A DNA stretch of 64,000 nucleotides, taken from Liquidambar formosana. Lineage: Eukaryota > Streptophyta > Magnoliopsida > Saxifragales > Altingiaceae. The position numbers and the translations under genes were made by a program. Shown here piece by piece: positions 1 through 11,200 of this stretch. The stretch covers positions 11,679,848-11,743,847 of the forward strand of contig CM077820.1 of the NCBI GenBank assembly GCA_039720395.1, written 5' to 3'. The number at the start of each line of letters is the position of its first letter. Positions within the stretch are counted from its first letter, which is position 1. Below the pieces are notes generated by a model. That model was not told the origin of the DNA, did no database searches, and saw nothing but the letters and a program-made list of their open reading frames with translations.

Positions 1-2
1 AC

Positions 3-842
3 TTGGCTGCAATAGGAAAACATGTCCTAGATAAGAATAAGGTATTTTGGCTTTTGAAAGGCTTAGGATCCGGGTATAAATCCTTTATCACCACTATGCT
101 AAAACCCCCAGTTCCTTCCTATAAGGATATTGTGCCATTTTTACAAAGCCATGAAGCACGCCTTTATCTTCATGGTTATGAAACTCATGAATCCCCACAA
201 ATGGCCTATTTTAGCTACCATGGATCTAATAAAAAGAAAGGATCTAGTCAGCCTCGCTTCAACTCAAAATGCCGATGTTTCATCTAAGGAGAAAGTTCAT
301 GTGGTGGGGGGAGTCAAAACAATAACAGATCAGGCGGGGGCCATAGAGGTAATATGCGGGAGCAACAACAGAGGAACTTCTAAAATTCTAGTGCAACTAG
401 TCAAGATCGATCACGTGGGAAAGAGAAGGCTATTGAGTGCCAAATCTGTGGCAAGCCAAACCATACAGCTCTCAAATGCTTCAATCGATTCAACCACTCA
501 TTCCAGGCCGAGGATGTACCACAAGCACTATTAGCTCTCACCATTTCTGAAAATCAGATCTCTGATTGGTTTCCAGGCACTAGAGTAACATCTCATATGA
601 CACGAAATCCAGGTAAACTAACTAATCTAAAACCTTATAAAGGAAGCGATGGTGTAATGGTTGGAAATGGAGAAACTCTATCCATTACATATATCGGTGA
701 TGCAAGTATCAACTCTTTTCTTGATTCCCTACATTTTAAGAATGTTCTCTTTGTTCCTGAGCTTAAGAAAGACTTACTATCTGTTAGCCAGTTGACTATT
801 GAGTTTCCTTATATATTTGAATTTTTCTCCTATGGTTGTGTG
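3..842 (+). pseudogene. Copia gag and protease segment
   Basis: The first frame (3-287) is the C-terminal half of a UBN2-type gag (LLKGLGSGYKSFITTM). A CCHC knuckle CQICGKPNHTALKC follows at about 439-480, then a protease region with WFPGTRVTSHMT near 568-602 and a GDASINSFLDSLHF stretch. The coding sequence is spread over more than one frame, so indels have occurred. The reading stops at 842, where the solo LTR enters just after the codons for YGCV; the same codon series resumes at 3554. Confidence 0.85.
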
Positions 843-3548
843 TGTCACACCCCATTTTTGCACCACCTTACTAGGGCTCATCATTTCATGCATGTTTTTG
901 TTTTGTTTTTTAGTCTAGTCACTTGCATTAGTTTTCTAGAGTCACAAGGACAATGGATATGAATTTTAGTTCAATTTGGAGTTGATCTTGAGGGATAATA
1001 AGAGCTTTTGTGACTTGAGGGGCATAATCGTCTTTTAAGTCCTAAACTTTTTATTTGACCTTGAAATGATCTCCAAATTGTCAATTGGAGTTCATATGGA
1101 TGCATATGAGGTATTTCTAGGTTCAATTTGATGAATAAATGGCTCGGGATTAAAATGGCTCGATGTAGCTAGTTCAAGTTGGTTAATTGACCCTTCTTTG
1201 GGTTAGCTCTAATTAACTCACAACTACCAATCAAATCTTTTCAAATGGACTTTCATTAGTCATCATTTTATCCCCAAAATTGTTTTATAAAGTTTAATTT
1301 TTATATGGAAAGCATTTGGTTTGATCCTATGTGCATACCTATGCTTAGCAAAGGTAAAGCATAGCGGTTAACCGCCTTTGTCAAACCTAACCATGCCCCC
1401 ATGGTTAGTGTTTTTCACCCTAAAATGTTTAAAAATGTATTCCTCATCGAAACATGATCGTTTTGGCTTTTGTTTCGTCAAAATCGGAGTTAATTTGCCC
1501 CCTGAAACACTTCTAAAAGGGAAAGGAGGCAAAATAGGAGAAAAATCAGAAGTGGGCTCGGGTGACCACCCAGCCCCGGGCGGCTAGCCGCCTGGGCCCA
1601 GGTGGCTAGCCGCCCAGGCCCTGGTGGTCACCCTAGAGCACTTTCCTATTTGCTCTATACTTCTTTGCTGAAGCGGATTTCTTCCTATTTTGACGTATTT
1701 GGGCTCTTTTGGACGAGTTTCCTTCTAATTTTTGGTAGCTTCTGAGTTGCTTAAGCCCCAAGGGGGTCTCTAATAGCCATTGGATTAATTCTTAGGGTTT
1801 TAGTCCCAGCCATTGGTTAATCCTAATTGAAGTCTATAAATACCCCCTATGCTTCAGCACAAGAGGGGCCACTTTATGCCTTAAAACCTGAGTGTTTGAG
1901 AGAGAATAAGAGAGAGAGACTTGAAGGAGAGCTGGAGTTCTTGCTGTAGCCTTGGAGAACATTGGCTCAAGTAATCCATAAGAGGAAGAGAGAGTCTCTA
2001 CAGTAGCAAGGAAGCTTCTTCTTAAGGTAACTTCACTCCTTATTCATGCTGAATATAGGTTTTCTTATAGAATAGGCTTATTGCATGTTAAAGGTAGCTT
2101 TTTTTATCATGTACTAAGACTTTAGCTAGTTAATATACATGAAATACCTACTGTTTATCATGAGTTTAGCATGCTTTAGGGCTGTTCTATGTGTTTTTAA
2201 GCATGTTTTTGATTCTAGTGCTTCTGTTGTCCTTGTTTAGAATAGCGTCATTGCATGTTAAAGTTAGGATTTTTATCATGTTCTATTGCTTTAGTTAGTT
2301 AATATGCATGATTTAGGTTCTGTTTAGTTTGATTTTAGCATGTTTAGAGTTTGTTTTGTATGTTTTTAAGCATATTTGTGAGTTTAGGGTTTTTGGTGTC
2401 CTTATTTTAGGTTAGTTCCATACAGCATGCTAAAGTAGAGCTTTTTATTGATTTTTCTTCATAGTTGCTGTATATGTTTTACATATGGAATAACTATGAT
2501 ATTTATGCATGCATTTTAGTTGATTTCTAGGGTTTTTATGCATGATATGGTTCAAGGATTGTGTTAGAGCTTATTATTGTTCGCTGTTTTTGCTGTTCGC
2601 ATATTTAGTGGATGATTTTAGGCCATAATACTATTCTGTCTAGATTTATATATCATTGTGTTTGCATGGTTTTGAGCATGTGTAAGGGTGCAAATAGGTG
2701 TGGTAATTGTCCTATGGAAAATAGGGCTGCCATTGATTGAAATTGCTAATGCTTGGAGCTATTGCGCTCAGGTAAGTGGGTGTGAAGGTGCCCCAATTCA
2801 CCTCCCTTCCTTAACTCTTTCTCTTCTCCCTCCTAGGGTTAGTTTTTAATATGATTCTATGGTTTTAATCAAAGGTTTCCTTAACCAATAAAATTCTGGT
2901 TTTTATTAAAGTCTCCATCTTGTGGTATTCTTAAACTCAAACTTGTTTATTCAACTCTCTTTCAAATAAGGAAACCTAGGGTTTTTACCATAGGTTTATA
3001 TTAGGATTTAACCCTAATTCTAATCGAACTACATGGACTTTGATCTATGTATTTCGTTGCATGGTACGTAGGTGCTCTTCGTGAGGCTCAAGTCCGTTCT
3101 AGGATCCAAGTATCCTAGATTTCTTTCTTTCTTTCTTTTCTTTTCTTTATTTTCTGTTTTTATTTGCTTATTATGTATGGATGGATGAATGGACTATATG
3201 ATATGCATGCTGTCTTGTGATGATATTGGCTGGTTTTTTGTATTGAAAAGATCTTAATTTAGCCCAAATAAACCGAGAGACTGAAAGGATGACATGGGTG
3301 CCTATAGGCTTTGCCTAAAACCTTCCCATGTCATAACTTAGCTTTTGAATCCCCGATTTCTTTGGTTTCCAAAAGACTTGTTTTTGCCTTTCCTTTTTAA
3401 ATATGGAGTCATTCAAATTGTTTTCTAAAAACAAAACTATTTTTAGGATTTTCCTTGTTTCCTTAAAAAAATAAGGTGGCGACTCCTTTTCTTTTTCAAA
3501 CCTATTTTTTCTTTTCAACCCTTGTGGGCCCAATTTTCGGGGTTCACA
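843..3548. mobile_element. Solo LTR no. 1 (2706 bp) inside the Copia element
   Basis: It begins TGTCACACCCC and ends GGGGTTCACA, with a near-perfect 5-bp duplication (GTGTG at 838-842, GTATG at 3549-3553) and no internal retroelement genes. A TATA-like TCTATAAATACC lies near 1832. GC-rich short palindromes occupy about 1570-1632, and an AAGGTGGCGACTCC motif lies near the 3' end. The same family recurs at 10910-13554 and 24191-26819. Long LTRs of this shape suggest Ty3/gypsy, but no internal region is left to prove the lineage. It probably formed by LTR-LTR recombination. Confidence 0.88.
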
Positions 3549-6500
3549 GTATGGTTAAGGACAGGAGAACGGGCTGGACAATAGCAACGGGGAGTAGAAG
3601 AGGGGATCTGTATGCCCTTAATGATGGTAAAGATGCACTATTTTCACATTGGTTTAAAAGAACGACGGAAGATATGTGGCACCAACGTTTAGGGCATCCA
3701 AATAAACGGATCGTTGAGTTTCTTCGGAATAAAAACTTTATTAATGTTATTTCTGATAGTAAAATGCATTCCATTTGTGCTAGCTGTCAAATGGGAAAGT
3801 CGAGTAGGCTCCCCTTTCTTTTATCAGATGGAAATTGTGACAAGCCTTTTATGAAAATCCATTCCGATTTATGGGGTCCAGCACCTGTTTGCTCAACTCA
3901 AAATTTTAAATACTATGTTGTGTTTGTTGATGATTGCATAAGGTTTACCTAGATCTATCCAATAAAAAGGAAATCTGATTTTCATACTTGCCTTTCATTT
4001 TTATAAGTTCGTCAAATGCCAATTTGGGCTAAGAATTCAAATTCTTCAATCTGATGGAGGGGTTGAATATAATGATAAGCAGTTCTTAACCTTTCTTAAT
4101 AACCATGGCATAATACATCAGATTTCTTGTCCGGACACCCAAGAACAAAATGGGGTCACGGAAAGGAAGCATAGGAATATTCGAGAACTTGGGTTGACTA
4201 TGATGGTTCACGCAAATATACCAAAAAGATATTGGATTGAATGTTTTACAGCTGCTGTGTTTTTGATAAACAGGTTGCCATCACCAGTTCTTAAAATGGA
4301 ATCACCATTTTCCTGTCTATTTGGTAAACAACCTGATTATTCTTTCCAATGGGTGTTTGGGTGTTGGTGCTTCCCATTCCTTGGTACTTATTCAAAAACT
4401 AAATTGGATCTGAAATCCTTGCCATGTGTATTTTTGGGATATAGTAACAAATACAAAGGATATCAATGCTTATATCCACCAAGAAGTAGGATCTACTTAT
4501 CAAGATATGTTGTCTTTGATAAGTCTTATTTACCGTATGTGGACCTCGCTTCACTTCATGACCCAACTAGGATAATAGGGGAGGCATCAATTTTTAGAGA
4601 GTGGCTTGGCCAATCTCACTTAGGGATTTTCACTCCAAATTCATGTATTGATGAATCCTCTGTTTCTCATGCAGGTTCCTCTGCTTCTAATACTTCATCA
4701 AGTGATCCATTTGCAGGTTTGGGTAATATGGAATCTAAAAAAAATGGACACCATGGCTAGAGTGCTTGATCCACCATTTAATGGTGTCGATTGCACTCAA
4801 ATTGAGCTAGCTGCAGTCCACGAAGTATTGTCTTCATTAGAACCAGTTGGGACTCATCCTCTTGAAAGTGGGCCTTCCATACCACAAGGAGACGATTTGA
4901 CTTCACACAATATCCCAGATCAGCCCGACAGCTTGCAGCAGGACGTTTTGTGTACTTCATCATGTTCTGAGCAGCTTGATATAAATTCCCGAGCAGCACT
5001 ATTACCTTAGCTGGACTCATCCTTTGAACCTCCAACTGATGTCCAATCACAAGTACATGCTGCCCTTACTGATTCTTTATCTCCATCCCACTAATCACAC
5101 ACCATGACTACGAGATCTATGCAAGGTGTCGTTAAACCCAACCTACGTCATGCTCTTCTTGAAACCCAAACTCCCCTTAAGCCTAAATCAGTAAAATCAG
5201 CCCTTAAACATCCAGGATGGTTAGCTGCTATGAAGGATGAACTTGGTGCACTTTACGCGAACCGCACATAGGACCTTGTTCCACAGACACTTGCTATGAA
5301 TGTGGTTGGGTGTAAATGGGTCTTCAAAACGAAACTCAAGCCTGATGGCAGTCTTGATTGTCTTAAAGCATATCTTGTTTCCAAAGGGTTCAGTCAAGTT
5401 GAAGGAGCAGACTTTGCCGAGACTTTCTCGCCTGTGGTTAAACCTAGGAGTATTTGGACAGTTCTTACAGTTGCCACTGTTAAGGGATGGGATATGCGTT
5501 AACTTGATGTGAAGAATGCTTTTCTCCCCGGCTTTCTTAGTGAGATAGTATACATGGAGCAACCACCTGGTTTCAAGGATCTTTCTTTGCCTAATTATGT
5601 ATGTCAATTAAGGAAGGCCCTCTATGGGCTCAAGCAAGCACTTTGGGCCTAGTTTGATAGACTCAGTACTTTCCTTCATCAATTAGGTTTCTTTTGTAGC
5701 ACAGCTGATCCCTCACTTTTTGTGTGTCATTCTCGTCGTGGTACTCTCTTTCTCCTTATTTATGTAGATGACATGATTTTAAATGGAGATAACTCTACCT
5801 TTATTGATTGGTTCATTACCCATCTTGCCAAAGAGTTTTCTATAAAAGATCTTGGTCTCTTCCATTATTTTTTAAGAATTAAGGTTCATTCTTTATCCAA
5901 GGGACTTTATTTGAGCTAAGCCAAATATGCTCGTGATCTTCTTGCTCGTGCCCAAATGTCTCATTGTAAACCCATATCTACCCCTATGGCCATTAAAGAT
6001 CGTCAGGTTTCCTCAGATGAAAAAATTTTCCTAGACCCTACTCACCATCAAAGTATTGTTGGTGCACTACAATACCTGACCTTTACTCGGCCAGATCTAG
6101 CCTTCAGTGTCAATTTTGTTTGTCAATTCATGCATGCTCCCACAATGGGTCATTACTATATTGTTAAACATATTTTACGTTATGTCCGTGGTACTTTGGA
6201 TCTTGGAATGAGAATTTTAAAGTCTAGTACGCTTGATCTCTATGCTTTTTCTGATGCTGATTGGGTTGGGTGTCCCACAACATGTCGGTCTACTACGGGG
6301 TTTTGTACCTTTCTGGGCAGCAACTGTGTTTCTTGGAGTGCCAAGAAACAACCCACTGTTAGTTGCTCTAGTGCAGAGGCCGAATATCGAGCTATGGCAG
6401 CTGCCACTGCTGAATTAACTTGGCTCTCATTTATTCTTCGAGACATTGGTGTCACTTTATCTCATCCTCCAACTCTCCATTGTGACAACCTTAATGCTTT

Positions 6501-6775
6501 ACATATGACAGTTAATCCTGTTTTTCATGGGCAGTCCAAACATATTGAGTTACATTATCATTATGTTCGGGAGAAGGTGGCACAAGGTGTTCTTCGTATT
6601 CGCTTTGTTCCTTCCTCCCAACAATTAGCAAACATACTTACTAAACCCCTTCTCCGTTCTATCTTCTTGGACCTATGGATCAAATTAGGCCTTTGTCCCC
6701 AGCCTAATTTGAGGGGGAGTGATAAAGTTAAGAATTCAAATTCTTTAGAATCATTGCCTCTGCCACAATCTTAGC
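3549..6775 (+). pseudogene. Copia integrase, RT and RNase H segment
   Basis: A GAG-pre-integrase block (MWHQRLGHPNKRIVEFL) is followed by integrase (HSDLWGP, then SDGGVEYND and QNGVTERKHR), RT (VGCKWVFKTKLKPDGS, FSPVVKP, LIYVDDMILNGDN) and RNase H (YAFSDADWVGC, SWSAKKQPTVSCSSAEAEY). Stops and frame changes fall after RFT (about 3951), after WDMR (about 5502), after FRL/LS (about 5919) and elsewhere. The product cannot be made. RNase H alone is a long open stretch, 5956-6774. Confidence 0.92.
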
Positions 6776-7140
6776 ATCATGGTCTCTGCATCAAGCCATG
6801 ATCTCATGGTCTTTGCATCAATCCATGATCTCATGGTCTTTGCATCAAGCCATGATCTTTGCATCAATCTCAGCAACTACATCAATCTCAGCAATAGCAT
6901 CCACAATTTCAGCACTAGTATTGATTGGAATTTCAAGAGTCAATGAGCAAATCTGGAACTTACCTTTCTGTACATATTTATATTTGGAAAATTATTATTG
7001 TTGTCTTCACATCCCACAATCACAGGGATTGATTGCAACAGCACATAGTTACCATCTTTGTAATATATTCATCTATAAATACAAAGGGTTTTACCCTATC
7101 TACTCTCACCTTGAGTATGAGATTCAAATATTTGGTCTCA
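6720..7140 (+). repeat. 3' LTR of the Copia element
   Basis: A polypurine tract (TTTGAGGGGGAG) ends at 6719; the LTR then runs TGATAAAGTTAAG to TTTGGTCTCA. From about 6778 to 6868 it holds four imperfect tandem copies of a unit of about 27 bp built on CATGGTCTTTGCATCAA. A TATA-like TCTATAAATACAAAG lies near 7071. The 5' LTR is outside the window, so the boundaries rest on the PPT and the TG...CA ends. Confidence 0.75.
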
Positions 7141-7527
7141 AAATTTTTATAGGGGGGAAGGGGAGGGGGTGGCGAACAGTGCATTTCCATATGCTCCAAA
7201 CCTGAGATGTTTTTCCTGCCCACTGGGGTTACAAACCTTATAGGCTAACAGTCATTTCCAAATAACACAAATATCAAGTTTTAGTAAAAAGAACATATTG
7301 ACTTGAGATAGATTGTTGACCCATTCTTTAATAGCTAGAAGTTATGGGGCCAAGCAGCGCCGTTCTAATAGAATACAAATGTATTACTCAATTCCTATGA
7401 AGACATTACGTCTATAGTACATAGAACTCAACAAATATGCTCATGGGTTGGCTTGGGTTGGTCTAGATTTCAAATCCTATGAAGAGTGTATCATGTTCCA
7501 TTACACCATCAATTCTTATTACTCTAA
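7141..7527 (-). other. Invertase copy C intron 4, distal piece
   Basis: About 7155-7527 aligns by eye with 42060-42437 inside intron 4 of invertase copy A. Shared landmarks are the GGTGGCGAAC block, a stretch around CCATATGCTCCAAACC and the ACTCTAAGGTGCACC site where the PIF element entered. It carries no gene of its own. The matching proximal pieces are 17614-17639 and 28608-28848. Confidence 0.8.
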
Positions 7528-7682
7528 GGACATGTTTGTTTGGCCGGAATTGAATGAGTGGGAATGGAATCTCATTCCATGCTTAAAATAGCTTGGAATG
7601 GAGTGGAATGGTCCATTCCATTTCCCATGTTTGGATACTGTCAGGAATGAGAGAGTAGGAATGACTTTTTATTCCTTGTGTT

Positions 7683-7935
7683 TAGCAATGAAAGCAATGA
7701 AATTTAAAAAATTTCAAATTTCCGATTGTACCCTTATTTTTTTTAGATATCCGTCACTCCTATGCTCACTGTATAACAATGAAATTGAAAATTTTCTAAA
7801 TTGCCGATTTTACCCTTGTTTTTCAAAAATTTACTGTTTAGCAATGAAATTGAAAATTTTCTAAATTACCGATTTTACCCTTATTTTTCAAAAATTTCAA
7901 AATGTTCACTGTTTAGTAATGAAATTAAATAAATC
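7683..7935. repeat. Minisatellite near the PIF left end
   Basis: About four diverged tandem copies of a unit of about 70 bp contain TTTAGCAATGAAATT, AATTTTCTAAATT and CCGATTTTACCCTTATTTTT. Such subterminal repeats are common in DNA transposons, but I see no defined binding motif. Confidence 0.7.
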
Positions 7936-8285
7936 TACTATAGGCATAAAACAAAAGATAATTGGAACAAGAAAGGGTTCTAACATCATAATTGAAATCA
8001 AACACTCAAACTAAAGTTTGTAGACAATGTAAAGAAGGCATTCAATTCAAAATATAGTTCATCTTAAAATATCATCATCTAATTGGCTCCCAAAACTAAC
8101 CAAAAAACTAAAATCACCACTTTTCCCAAATCTCAGCCATGACATAGAGCAAACAAAAGCTCCAGTACATCTATCCAAACATTAAAAAAATAGCTAAGAG
8201 TTCAGTATTTGTCTAATGTTTTACCCAATGTTTTCAAACTATTTTACCGAATGTTTTCTCAAATTGGTAGCAACAAAAGCCATAG

Positions 8286-11200
8286 CTAAGAGTTTAGTAT
8301 CTTGTCCACCCAAGTTTTCTTCAAATTTTCTGGGATGCTAAATAGAAGGTTCACTTTTGCCGGATCTTTCATGATAATCTCACTTACATCCAACATGTCC
8401 GATTCATTGAGAATAGAAATCTTTGAAACTTCCTCAAACACTTTGCTCATCTTGTCAACAGGTGGAGATGGTGGAGGCAGTGATGGCTTAGAAAGACAAG
8501 CTACCAGTTTCTCCATTGATTGAGCTGTCTTTGTTATTGCTTGCACCATTCTAGAAAACCCCACAGAATATGTGTCACTACTTTTTCTCTTTTTATCGGA
8601 CTGAGTTGAACTTCCTCCAGATGATGTCGCTGTAGCTGATACATCAACATCTATTTCATTTAAACCAATGTCAGTACTTGCATCCTCCTCTTGGTCCACC
8701 TCCTCATTGAGATCAACAGGTGCAAAAGCTCTTTTCCCATTAGCACGATCTTTCCCAAAAATGATTCCCAACTCATCCAAATGTGGGAAAGGTTTCTGCC
8801 ACAATCCTTTAGCATCTTTATGACCCTGCAACAAACCAAATACAATGAGTGCTGACAGCAGTATAACTGCTCCAGAAGTGATGGCATGAAAATTTTCGAG
8901 ATTTAGAAACTGGTTAGCTTTATATGAATAACAGGAGCTTAGGGCATCAAAATGGTAGAGTTAGCTAGAACACTGAAACAGCCCAGTCCATCCTTCTATA
9001 TCTCAACAGTGTGTTATGCTCATAGATTTATAAAACAGAAGGCAAGAAGTTGTTTATTTCAGAATCAATTCCAAACTATAAAAAAATAGAAGCAATGACA
9101 GCTCAAGGAATTGACTAACAGAAAGTTATTCCTGATAATATGCATAACTTTCAAGTTCAAAATCCAGACTAAGGACCATCTCACCATACAAGAACATTAA
9201 AGGTAATTCGAATTTGTTAGCATCTTTGGTTTTAAACTTGACCTCACTACGTAAAGAATATTCCACTCTATAGAAACAGTGGCTACTCCCCAAAAGTCTG
9301 TAAGTTCTCTTTTGATTTAGTGGTTCATGTTTTTCTCTTCAGCTGCAATATTTTGTTCTGTTTTCAGGGGAAATATATGTCATACTCACCAATTTGTTTT
9401 AACAAAGGTGAAATGGCTTGACTCTAATTTGACAAAGGTAAGAGTGAATTTCTAATCATGCTAACGAATAAGCTAAAAAATACTCATAAACAAGCTGGAG
9501 CCCAGCAAAACATATATGAACCCGCCTTGAACAGCACTAGTCAAGCTCAGGTCAAGAACCCTAGTTTGACTAAAACAATACCTAGTCTGACACAGACTTG
9601 TTTACACCTCTACAAAACACACGAAATCTTAATAGGGTTTTACATAGTCAGATAACTGACTTCAGATTGCATCAACAATAATGTTGGACAAGATATCCAC
9701 TGTAAATTGTACAAATAGAGCCATTCAAATTCCTTGAGACAATGTTCAAAATAAAATAAAATCATGAGGACAATGATTTATCTACTAACTTTAAGCCCCA
9801 CCAAATCTTTTTGCGCAAAAATGTGTACTACAACAAGTTTTGCATCAAAACAAATGTAGCGTAAGATGAACCAAGTGAATTACTTGAAGCATAAAGAAAT
9901 AAAAGAAAAATTTATATATCAAAATTAGATGCTAGGTTATAAAAAGATTCAGTGGATGCAATTTTTTGGTTAAAAATGATAATGTCAACTAGCTTCTAGC
10001 ATGCATATTTATATATCATTCGAGGTGCTAAAATTTGTACATTAAAAGATCACCATAATCTCATACCATCTTGTTTTCTGTAGCGTTTGAAGTTGATATA
10101 TCTTTATGTAAACTAAAATGGATCATGAGGGCAATTGTGCAACTAGAAATGGTTCATTCAATTTCAAACCCCACAGGTGCAAACTATATAAAGGTGCATT
10201 TGGTCGTGCCTTAGAAATTGAACTGGCCCATCACGTTTTATATCCACTTTGAAATACACATTCATCATCATGAATGGGGCCATTACAGAAAGTGGAAGCC
10301 CTCACCAAATACAATGAGTGCTGTTTCAATGGAGAAGAAGGTAGGACATGGAATTGATAAAGAAATGACAAACAAATAGTAAAGAAGTTAACACTCAAAT
10401 TTAACAAAGAAGGTAGGACAGGGAATTGATAAAGCTTTACTATAATTAAAACACTCAAATTTAACATACACTCAGTTACCACCAGAAGTTGCCAATTTCC
10501 AATTGGACAAAGCCCTGAGGGTGCAAGTCCAATATTCTACCAAATGCACTCACGTCAAACTTTCAAGCCACTTCCTGCTGGGGTTCTTTATCCAAACTTA
10601 TCAACAATTTGGACTCATCCAAATCTCCAACATCTTAAAGGAAAGGGATACCAGGAAAATAGTGAACTAAATCAAAAGAACATTTGAAAATAAGTTTACC
10701 TTTACCCATAAGTCATATGCTTCTCTCTCACAAATGATCATCTTTCTAGCCGCATCCCATCCAAATCCACTACCCCCGAGCATCTCCTGTATATTATTAT
10801 ATTTAGATTTTAAAGTCTTCACCCTAGACTCGATATGTGGAGTTGCTTGAAGTCCACAGCCCAGTAGCTTCTCCTCCAACAACTTCTCAATTTGTAGATA
10901 TGCGCCTGGTGTCACACCCCATTTTTGTCACCTTAACTAGGGTACATCATTTCATGTAGGATTTTGAGTTCTTTTTGAGTCTTCTTTTGCATTGAGTTTC
11001 TATGGCATTGAATATCATGTGTATGAATTTTGAAGTGATTTGGAGTTCATTTCGATAGTTAATAAGAACTTTTGCGACTTTAAGGGCATAATCGTCTTTT
11101 AAGCCGTATATTTTCCATTTGATCTTGAAATGAATCTCGAGTCATTCCTTTGAGTTCATATGAGTACATAGAGTCTATATATAGGTTCAATTTCATGAAT

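Larger units (their letters stand above)
1..7140 (+). mobile_element. Degenerate Ty1/copia retrotransposon, 5' end outside window
   Basis: Domains lie in Copia order: gag with a CCHC knuckle, protease, GAG-pre-integrase, integrase, RT, RNase H, a polypurine tract and a 3' LTR. The element starts before base 1, so its 5' LTR and target duplication cannot be checked. It is interrupted at 842/843 by a 2.7 kb solo LTR. Several frameshifts and stops show it is old and inactive. Its 3' end at 7140 abuts sequence matching intron 4 of invertase copy A, so it appears to have inserted into intron 4 of copy C. Confidence 0.93.
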
